Assembly (NCBI GenBank): GCA_021732975.1
Contig: JAKFWC010000009.1
Span: 1 to 64,000 of the forward strand
Direction: 5' to 3'
Length of the DNA stretch: 64,000 nucleotides
Origin: Planctomycetaceae bacterium
GTDB lineage: Bacteria; Planctomycetota; Planctomycetia; Planctomycetales; Planctomycetaceae
Shown here: positions 1 through 6,192 of the stretch, piece after piece
Layout: each line of letters begins with the position of its first letter
Position numbering within the stretch: the stretch's first letter is position 1
Position numbers and translations under genes: made by a program
Notes under the pieces: generated by a model
What the model saw: the letters and a program-made list of their open reading frames with translations, nothing else
What the model was told of the DNA's origin: nothing
Database searches by the model: none

Positions 1-140
1 ACAAGCCGGTCCCGTCCCCATCCCCATGCTCCTTCGTCAACCACTCCGGAAAATTCCGCGACCCTTGACGAAGGCCATCCCCACGCAATCATTGGACCAA
101 TTCGCAATCACGACATGCGATTGCCCTGGCTCCCCCTGAG

Positions 141-167
141 AGCGGGGATTGAATCATAATCCCCGCT
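141..167. repeat. Inverted repeat, hairpin-forming
   Basis: Ten-base arms AGCGGGGATT and AATCCCCGCT pair perfectly around a 7-base spacer. No T-run follows, so it is not a classical intrinsic terminator. It may mark the end of a gene lying left of the window. The rest of bases 1-259 shows no convincing gene. Confidence 0.6.
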
Positions 168-259
168 GTCGATAAGATCACGGCGAACGGCATCCGGCTG
201 CTAATCACTCAGACGGTGTGCCATCAAGTCTCTTCCCGTGCGCTTGGGAGACATTAACC

Positions 260-1540
260 ATGTGGGATTGCTTCGGACCGCTGCGGAAAATGCGCGGCTT
301 GGTGTCACGACGTGATGTGCTTCGCGTCGGTGCTCTGGGAGTCGCGGGTCTCACGTTGGCGGACGTGCTGCGGCAGCGCGCGAAGGCGGGGACTACAGCG
401 GCGCGTGGCAAGTCTGTGATCATGATCTGGATGCGCGGCGGGCCATCGCACATCGATAGCTTCGACATGAAGCCGCATGCTCCGGCGGAAGTGCGCGGCG
501 AGTTCCAGCCGATTCGCACCAATGTCCCCGGTATCGAGATCTGCGAGCACCTGCCGCTCCTTGCAAGTGGTATGGACAAACTGGCGATCGTCCGCGGCAT
601 CAAGTCGAATGATCTCGGCGATCACACGCCACACTACATTCTCACCGGTTCGCCCGATCGCGGGAAACGGCCGGCGTTTGGCGGTGTGGTGAGTCATTTG
701 CAGCCGCGGACCGATGGTCTGCCGCCGTATGTCAGCCTGATGTATGACCCGCCGAAGCTGTATGACAACGAAGGCCCGGTCTACCTCGGCCCGGCTCATC
801 GACCGTTCGTTCCCCGGGCCGAAGGATTGGAAAACCTCAGTCTTGTCAAAGGGATGACGCTGGAACGGTTGCGCGAGCGGCGCGAGTTGTTGCGGACGTT
901 CGATGCCTTTGGTCGAGCAGCCGAGCATGCATCAATGGCGGGCATCGACGCATTCACGCAACGGGCGCTGGAAATCGTCACATCACCACGAGCCCGTGAT
1001 GCTTTCGATCTGAAACGAGAGTCGGCCGAGACGCACGCCCGTTACGGTAAATACTGCGAGAATTTTCTGATCGCCCGGCGACTCGTCGAGGCGAGTATTC
1101 CGGTCGTCACGTTGAAGGTCGGCGACTGGGACACGCACGAGAAGAACTTCATCGACATGCGCGACCAGTTGCCGAAACTCGACCGCGGTTTCCATGCGCT
1201 GCTGACCGATCTGCATGAGCGGGGGTTGGAGAAAGATGTGGCGGTCGTTCTCTGGGGCGAATTCGGCCGCGCGCCGCGCATCTCCCGCGGCGACGGTCGC
1301 GATCACTGGCCCGAAGCCGGCGCCGCGGTGCTGGCCGGCGGCGGCTTTCGTGTGGGGCAAGTCATCGGCGAAACCGACGCCCACGGCGGCCAGTCCAAGG
1401 GACGACCTTATACGCCCGGTAACATCATGGCGAATCTTTACCGCCATCTTGGAATCGATCCCGCGACGACGATTCTCGATCACAACCAGCGACCGATGTC
1501 CGTGCTGGATGATCGAGAGATTGTGCGCGAATTGGTTTGA
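260..1540 (+). CDS. DUF1501 domain protein, Tat-exported
   Basis: A 426-residue DUF1501 protein, a family abundant in planctomycetes and related to the alkaline phosphatase/sulfatase fold. The exact substrate is unknown. A twin-arginine signal is visible (SRRDVLRVGALGVAGL, residues 16-31), so it should be exported folded. Family motifs follow in order: GGPSHIDSFDMKP, then GDWDTHEKNF, WGEFGRAPR and GRDHWP; the His/Asp-rich motifs are probable metal ligands. I chose ATG 260 because GGGAG at 246-250 gives a well-spaced ribosome site; an in-frame ATG at 218 has none. These genes usually follow a DUF1549/DUF1553 cytochrome-like gene, which would lie left of the window. Confidence 0.9.
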   Translation: MWDCFGPLRKMRGLVSRRDVLRVGALGVAGLTLADVLRQRAKAGTTAARGKSVIMIWMRGGPSHIDSFDMKPHAPAEVRGEFQPIRTNVPGIEICEHLPLLASGMDKLAIVRGIKSNDLGDHTPHYILTGSPDRGKRPAFGGVVSHLQPRTDGLPPYVSLMYDPPKLYDNEGPVYLGPAHRPFVPRAEGLENLSLVKGMTLERLRERRELLRTFDAFGRAAEHASMAGIDAFTQRALEIVTSPRARDAFDLKRESAETHARYGKYCENFLIARRLVEASIPVVTLKVGDWDTHEKNFIDMRDQLPKLDRGFHALLTDLHERGLEKDVAVVLWGEFGRAPRISRGDGRDHWPEAGAAVLAGGGFRVGQVIGETDAHGGQSKGRPYTPGNIMANLYRHLGIDPATTILDHNQRPMSVLDDREIVRELV

Positions 1541-1736
1541 GAGGCCTGTTCAGCAAACCAGCGGATAGCCCAAGCATCGCTTGCCTTTAGAGGTCTGAGT
1601 TACGAGAGGGGTTGCGTCGTCCGTTCTGACACGTGGACCCTCGTATGGATCCAGACGCACAGAGCCGCGTCGGTGTGATCCGCCGTGTGTGACACTTCTG
1701 CGCGGATCGGTCTGTCGCAAGTATGAATGCTGACGG

Positions 1737-1763
1737 CGTCAACATGTCGCGACAATGTTGACG
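1737..1763. promoter_or_regulatory. Palindromic operator-like site
   Basis: Nine-base arms CGTCAACAT and ATGTTGACG flank the spacer GTCGCGACA, itself nearly palindromic. The motif GACGGCGTCAACAT overlapping the left arm recurs as GACGGTGGCAACAT just to the right (about 1760-1773). The site ends about 50 bases before the next start codon, where an operator would be expected. No regulator is assigned; this is inference from symmetry and position. Confidence 0.4.
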
Positions 1764-1815
1764 GTGGCAACATTGCTTCTGAACCAAAGTCCGACGCCCA
1801 AGAAAGGCCTGCATC

Positions 1816-2505
1816 ATGACCACGTCCACAACCGCTGCGCCGACCGGTTCCTGGTCCCTCAGTCGGCGAAGTGCGGGCCAGCTCGCATTCCTGGCGGTCT
1901 TCGGGTTGGTTGCTCTGAGAGCCGTCTGCGAACGGGCGATGATGGCCGAATTTGGATCGGATCCACAGATGGCCATCTGGATGATGTTCATGGTGGTGAA
2001 ACTCGCGCTGTGGGGACTCGGCGGCAGCCTTCTGGCAGGATTGGTAATGTTCCTCTGGAACCGTCGTTGGGGACGGCGGATCGCCGTGATGCTTCTGTTG
2101 GGATGGGCGGTGGCCATCGGCATGGCGAGCTGGAACTACCAGCGCGGCAGCCGTGCCCTCGCCGATGCGCGCGACCCCTCCACTTCCCCTGAACGGCTGC
2201 AGGAGTTACTGGATTTCCCAGGCATTCAAGCCGGCTACGAGTTGGACAACCGGCTCGCGGTCCACCCGCATGCGACACCCGAACTCCTGCGGAAACTCTA
2301 CAACCGCCGTCAGCAGGGAACGCTCATGGTTCTGGCCAGAAACTCCCGCACCCCCGTCGATATCCTGCAGAAACTGGCTGAAAACGACGTGCAGGATCAA
2401 TGGATCCGGAAGAATCTCCTGCAGAATCCCGCTCTGCCGCCAGAGCTTCGGGAAAAGATCGATGAGGCCGTGCCATCGGCAACCCATCCCGAGAACCAGG
2501 GTTGA
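1816..2505 (+). CDS. Membrane protein with LRV-like helical repeats
   Basis: A 229-residue protein of unknown function. Three hydrophobic segments lie at about residues 22-40, 52-80 and 88-106. A soluble C-terminal half follows, built from repeats such as DPSTSPERLQELLDFP, HPHATPELLRKLYN, NSRTPVDILQKLAEN and NPALPPELREKID. This N-P-x-x-P-x-x-L-L-x-x-L pattern resembles leucine-rich repeat variant (LRV) units, which stack into curved helical scaffolds. The likely arrangement is a membrane-anchored cytoplasmic interaction domain. The start at 1816 matches the onset of the first hydrophilic-then-hydrophobic stretch. It lies alone behind the palindrome at 1737-1763. Confidence 0.75.
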   Translation: MTTSTTAAPTGSWSLSRRSAGQLAFLAVFGLVALRAVCERAMMAEFGSDPQMAIWMMFMVVKLALWGLGGSLLAGLVMFLWNRRWGRRIAVMLLLGWAVAIGMASWNYQRGSRALADARDPSTSPERLQELLDFPGIQAGYELDNRLAVHPHATPELLRKLYNRRQQGTLMVLARNSRTPVDILQKLAENDVQDQWIRKNLLQNPALPPELREKIDEAVPSATHPENQG

Positions 2506-2597
2506 TCGTGCCGCAGAGGGATTGTTTTACCGTTCCAAGGGTGACCCCGGTTGGCCTTCGGATGCCTACGGGGCCACCCGCCAAGTCGACATCGGGT

Positions 2598-2625
2598 TTA
2601 TCACTTGCCTTCCGTTGTGTGATAA
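2598..2625. promoter_or_regulatory. Short dyad upstream of nucleotidyltransferase
   Basis: Arms TTATCAC (2598-2604) and GTGATAA (2619-2625) form a 7-base dyad with a 14-base spacer, ending 23 bases before the ATG at 2649. It could be an operator; the evidence is symmetry and position only. Confidence 0.25.
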
Positions 2626-2648
2626 GATGGGGCAACAGGAGACCGCCA

Positions 2649-3239
2649 ATGTCGGAAGCCGTGCAGAGTCCCATTGGGTGGGAAAGGGCGCTGATGGCCG
2701 CGGAAAAGGTGAAAGAGCGCCTGCGCCGGGCCGTTCGGGCGCTGGAAGCCGTCGGAGTACCGTATGCGGTGGCGGGAGGTCATGCCGTCGCCGAATGGGT
2801 CGGCCGCGTGGATGAAGAGGCGGTCCGCACCACGCGCGATGTCGATCTGCTGGTGCGGCGGACCGACTTTCCCGCCGTGCGCGCGGCATTGGAGTCCGCC
2901 GGGTTTGTCCACCACCATGTGCTCGATGTGGACACTTTCATCGACGGCCCCGAAGGCAAACCCAACGCCGGGATACACATCCTCTATGCGGGAGAGAAAG
3001 TCCGCGCGCACGAGCCATACCCATCACCCGAACTCCACGAATCGGAACGCGCGGCGGAATTCCAGGTGACGACCTTGACCGCGTTGGTGCAAATGAAGCT
3101 GATGGCTTGGTGCAACATAGACCGAACGCATCTCCGCGATCTTCTCGACGTGGGCCTGATCGACACCACCTGGCCCGCGCGCTATCCCGCCCCGCTCGAC
3201 GAACGACTCCAGCAATTGCTCGACGATCCGCAGGGATAG
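2649..3239 (+). CDS. Nucleotidyltransferase-fold protein
   Basis: A 196-residue protein with the minimal nucleotidyltransferase pattern: GGHAVAEW near residue 43, then TRDVDLLV about 22 residues later, whose two Asp residues are the expected metal ligands. The layout matches stand-alone AbiEii/DUF6036-type NTases. No AbiEi-like antitoxin gene lies beside it, so a toxin-antitoxin role is not supported by context. A substrate-nucleotidylating role, as in aminoglycoside nucleotidyltransferase relatives, is equally open. ATG 2649 has AGGAGA at 2637-2642; in-frame codons further upstream have no ribosome site. It stands alone, 262 bases before a TIR-like gene. Confidence 0.7.
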   Translation: MSEAVQSPIGWERALMAAEKVKERLRRAVRALEAVGVPYAVAGGHAVAEWVGRVDEEAVRTTRDVDLLVRRTDFPAVRAALESAGFVHHHVLDVDTFIDGPEGKPNAGIHILYAGEKVRAHEPYPSPELHESERAAEFQVTTLTALVQMKLMAWCNIDRTHLRDLLDVGLIDTTWPARYPAPLDERLQQLLDDPQG

Positions 3240-3260
3240 CCCCAACGAGTGTCGCCTTCG

Positions 3261-3334
3261 GTAGGGTGGGCTGTGCCCACCAAAATGTCGATGCCAGTCT
3301 GCAATTCAAGATTGGTGGGCACAGCCCACCCTAC
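3261..3334. repeat. 22-base perfect inverted repeat
   Basis: Arms 3261-3282 and 3313-3334 (starting GTAGGGTGGGCTGTGCCCAC) are exact reverse complements separated by 30 bases. A partial third copy, GGGGCACAGCCCACACTGCA, lies at 3374-3393. Similar GTAGGGTGGGC repeats are known from several bacterial genomes. The element fills most of the gap 3240-3501 and could end transcription of the nucleotidyltransferase gene. Confidence 0.8.
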
Positions 3335-3501
3335 AAAACTTGATGTCGCAGACAATCTTTTATTCATGATTTAGGGGCACAGCCCACACTGCACACCGTT
3401 CAATTCGGCGCATTACGAGTGATTTACACAATGCCAAGTTGACACAGGGTCATCCACGCTGCCAGACTCGCCAAACCGGGTTCTGCAGGTAAAGGTAGAT
3501 A

Positions 3502-4623
3502 ATGGCAAAGAAGTCAACGGCGTCCGTGCGAAAGTCCACGCGAAGTACGAGCCAACATTCCGGTCAGCCTGCGCCTTGGACGTTCCCCAAGAACTCTCTT
3601 GAGGATGCAATCCGAATCCCAAAAGCTATTGAGGACAAAAACGGCGGACATCCAATGAAAGCGGACATGCTTTGCAGGGCAGTTGGCTTTCACAAACCAT
3701 CTGACTGGCGGTTCAAAGACCTCCTCCGCTCTGCAAACATGTACGGCCTTGTCAATGGAACTGGCGCAACAGCTACGGTCTCGATTGAACCAATCGGACA
3801 AGACGTTGTTGCACCCGGGGATCCCACACAGAGACAAAACGCCCTCCTTCGGGCCTTCAGAAGTGTCGAAGACTTTCGCAAGGTCGACGACCACTATGGT
3901 AAGAAGCGCATTCCAGAGGACGAGTATTTTCTCAACAGTCTCGTACGGGAATTCTCGATTCCCCGAGACAGAGCGAATGCATTTGCAGATGTCTTTCGAA
4001 CAAACTTGTCCTTCCTGCGCACCTTCAATGTTCAAACCGAAACTGTCGTAGATTCAAACAGTTCACGACCCTTAGCCCATATTGACTCAACTCAGCCCAC
4101 GACGGCCAAGGAAAATCGCGTTCGAGAGTTCCTTGATACTTGCTTTGTAATGATGCCGTTCGGCGGATGGTTTGATCGTTACTATCAAGAGATTTATGTC
4201 CCGGCAATAAAAGAAGCGGGCCTGGAACCTATACGCGCCGATGAACTGTTTTCGACCGGTAGCGTAATGGAGCAGATATGGGACCAAATCAGCAACGCAA
4301 AGGTGTTAATTGCTGATCTAACAGACAAGAACCCGAACGTGTTCTATGAACTTGGTCTTTCTCACGCCGCAAGAAAACCTGTCGTTTTCACCGCTGCCCG
4401 AGTTGACGATGTGCCGTTCGATTTACGCCACCTACGAGTCATCGTGTACGAGGTTCGGGAGCCCGAGTGGGCGCCAAAGCTAAGAAAATCGGTCACGGAG
4501 TATTTAAGAACGACGTTAAAAGACCCCGCTAAGTCTATCCCTCATCCATTCAGACATTTTGCTGATCCTGACGACGATCGTGAATTGGCAAATGGAAATC
4601 AAGACGATTGGGATGACCGATAG
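3502..4623 (+). CDS. TIR/deoxyribosyltransferase-like domain protein with winged-helix-like N-terminus
   Basis: A 373-residue protein with two parts. Residues about 25-190 are helical, beginning PWTFPKNSLEDAIRIPKAIE, and resemble a winged-helix or interaction module. Residues 214-345 hold a Rossmann-like domain: CFVMMPFG (214-221), then RADELFSTGSVMEQIWDQIS, VLIADLTDKNPNVFYELG and PFDLRHLRVIVYE. Glu283 in FYELG sits where nucleoside 2-deoxyribosyltransferases and TIR-like NADases carry their catalytic Glu. Such domains occur in bacterial immune and nucleotide-cleaving proteins, so NAD or nucleotide cleavage is plausible but unproven. Two sequence lines (4261-4380) count to 45% GC, well below neighbouring genes, suggesting acquisition by transfer. 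No signal peptide or membrane segment is seen. Confidence 0.7.
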   Translation: MAKKSTASVRKSTRSTSQHSGQPAPWTFPKNSLEDAIRIPKAIEDKNGGHPMKADMLCRAVGFHKPSDWRFKDLLRSANMYGLVNGTGATATVSIEPIGQDVVAPGDPTQRQNALLRAFRSVEDFRKVDDHYGKKRIPEDEYFLNSLVREFSIPRDRANAFADVFRTNLSFLRTFNVQTETVVDSNSSRPLAHIDSTQPTTAKENRVREFLDTCFVMMPFGGWFDRYYQEIYVPAIKEAGLEPIRADELFSTGSVMEQIWDQISNAKVLIADLTDKNPNVFYELGLSHAARKPVVFTAARVDDVPFDLRHLRVIVYEVREPEWAPKLRKSVTEYLRTTLKDPAKSIPHPFRHFADPDDDRELANGNQDDWDDR

Positions 4624-4668
4624 GTCACCATCATTTCGTGGTCTTGGCGAAGTAGTTAAAAAAGACTG

Positions 4669-6192
4669 TTAACTCAGTAGTTCGCCCAGCACTTCCCCAT
4701 GCACGTTCGTCAGCCGCCGGGCAATGCCGTTGTGGTAGTAGCTGAGGCGGGTGTGGTCGATGCCGAGGAGGTGGAGGACGGTGGCGTGGAGGTCGTGCCA
4801 CGGGACCGGTTTGTCGACCGATTTCCAGCCGACGTCGTCGGTGTTGCCGTAGGACAGGCCGTGCTTCAGGCCGCCGCCGGCCATCCATACCGAGAAGCCG
4901 TACATGTTGTGATCGCGGCCGGCGCCCACGGTGTTCGCTTCCGACTGCGTGAACGGCGTGCGGCCGAACTCCGTGGTGAAGAGGACCAGCGTGTCGTCGA
5001 GCAGGCCGCGTTGCCGCAGATCGTGCAGTAACGCCGCGATCGGTTGATCGATCCGCGCGGCTTCCTGCGTGTGGTTCTCGCGGACGTTTTCGTGACCATC
5101 CCAGTTGATCCGCGGCGAGCCGAACGAGCCGCCGGAGAAGAGCTGCACGAGTCGTACCCCTTTTTCGAGCAGCCGCCGGGCGAGGAGACAGCGCTTGCCA
5201 AAGTCGGCGGTCGGTTCGTCATTCACGCCGTAGGCATCCAGCGTGGCAGCGGTTTCGCCAGTGAGATCGGTAACGCCGGGGACGGAGAGCTGCATCTTCG
5301 CCGCGAGTTCGTAGCTTCGCAGTCGCGCTTCGAGATCGCTTTCCGGTCGCGTGAGCCGATGTTTTTCATTCAGTGCGGCGACAAACTCGCGCGTGGCCCG
5401 ATCGCGCTCGGCGTCGTATTCTCCCGGCGGAAAGAGATCGTCAATCGGCGATCCCTTCGTACGGAACGCGACGCCCTGATGTCGCGCCGGCAAAAAACCG
5501 TTGGTCCAGTTGATGGTGCTGCCGGCGGGCATGCCGCGCGGGTCGGGGAGGACGACATACGCCGGCAGGTCGTCGGCTTCGCAGCCCATGCCATAGGAAA
5601 GCCACGAGCCGAGGACGGGGTAGCCGTTGAAGCGGAAGCCGGTGTTCGCCTGGAACGTTGCCGGGGTGTGATTGGCGGAGTCCGCGACCATCGAGCGAAT
5701 GACAGTCAGTTCATCGGCACACCCAGCGATATGTGGGAAGAGATCGGAAATCCACAGGCCCGATTCGCCGCGCTGCTTAAATTCCCAGTCGTTCTTGCGG
5801 AGCAGGCCGATCTTGCCGAAGAACGTCTCCGGCGTTTCGGTCCCCGGCAGCGGTTTACCGTGCAGCTTTTCGAGGGCGGGTTTGTAATCGAACGAATCGA
5901 GATGACTGAGCCCGCCGCAGAGATAGATCTGAATGACGCGTTTGCACTTTGCTGAGTGATGCGCCGCCGTCGCTTCGGCCTCGGTTGCGCAGACAAGTCC
6001 TTCGCGCTGCAACATCGCGAGCGCCGCCGTGGCACCGAGACCGCGCGCGGACCATGAGAACCAATCGCGTCGCGTGCCGGTGTGCCACGGCCGTGTCGGC
6101 CGTGCGTCGATGCCGAGCGTGTTGCCACTTCTCACGGCCGACACGGCCGTGGAACACGGAGTCGCTTCGTTCTCTTGGTGATCAATCGACAT
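4669..6192 (-). CDS. DUF1501 protein with in-frame palindromic repeat before its Tat signal
   Basis: A 507-residue DUF1501 protein coupled to the DUF1549/1553 gene: its ATG (6192-6190) overlaps the last 11 bases of that gene. Residues 12-38 are encoded by a 78-base inverted repeat (6080-6157) also present at 37.35 kb. The Tat-like motif TRRDWFSW follows at residues 40-47, then a short Ala-rich hydrophobic core. No ATG, GTG or TTG lies between the repeat and the RR motif in this frame, so the repeat should be translated. Body motifs are typical: CGGLSHLDSFDYKP, GRDHNMYGFS, TTEFGRTPF and NWDGHENVREN. It is expected to be exported and to act with its coupled partner. Confidence 0.88.
   Translation of the reverse strand: MSIDHQENEATPCSTAVSAVRSGNTLGIDARPTRPWHTGTRRDWFSWSARGLGATAALAMLQREGLVCATEAEATAAHHSAKCKRVIQIYLCGGLSHLDSFDYKPALEKLHGKPLPGTETPETFFGKIGLLRKNDWEFKQRGESGLWISDLFPHIAGCADELTVIRSMVADSANHTPATFQANTGFRFNGYPVLGSWLSYGMGCEADDLPAYVVLPDPRGMPAGSTINWTNGFLPARHQGVAFRTKGSPIDDLFPPGEYDAERDRATREFVAALNEKHRLTRPESDLEARLRSYELAAKMQLSVPGVTDLTGETAATLDAYGVNDEPTADFGKRCLLARRLLEKGVRLVQLFSGGSFGSPRINWDGHENVRENHTQEAARIDQPIAALLHDLRQRGLLDDTLVLFTTEFGRTPFTQSEANTVGAGRDHNMYGFSVWMAGGGLKHGLSYGNTDDVGWKSVDKPVPWHDLHATVLHLLGIDHTRLSYYHNGIARRLTNVHGEVLGELLS
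6080..6157. repeat. 78-base inverted repeat unit, copy 1 (inside a coding region)
   Basis: Arms 6080-6104 and 6133-6157 are 25 bases with one mismatch (core CCACGGCCGTGTCGGCCGTG). The 28-base loop contains GAGCGTGTTGCCACTTC, closely matching the loop of the copy at 37353-37430. Length is exactly 26 codons, so the host reading frame is kept. Confidence 0.85.
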
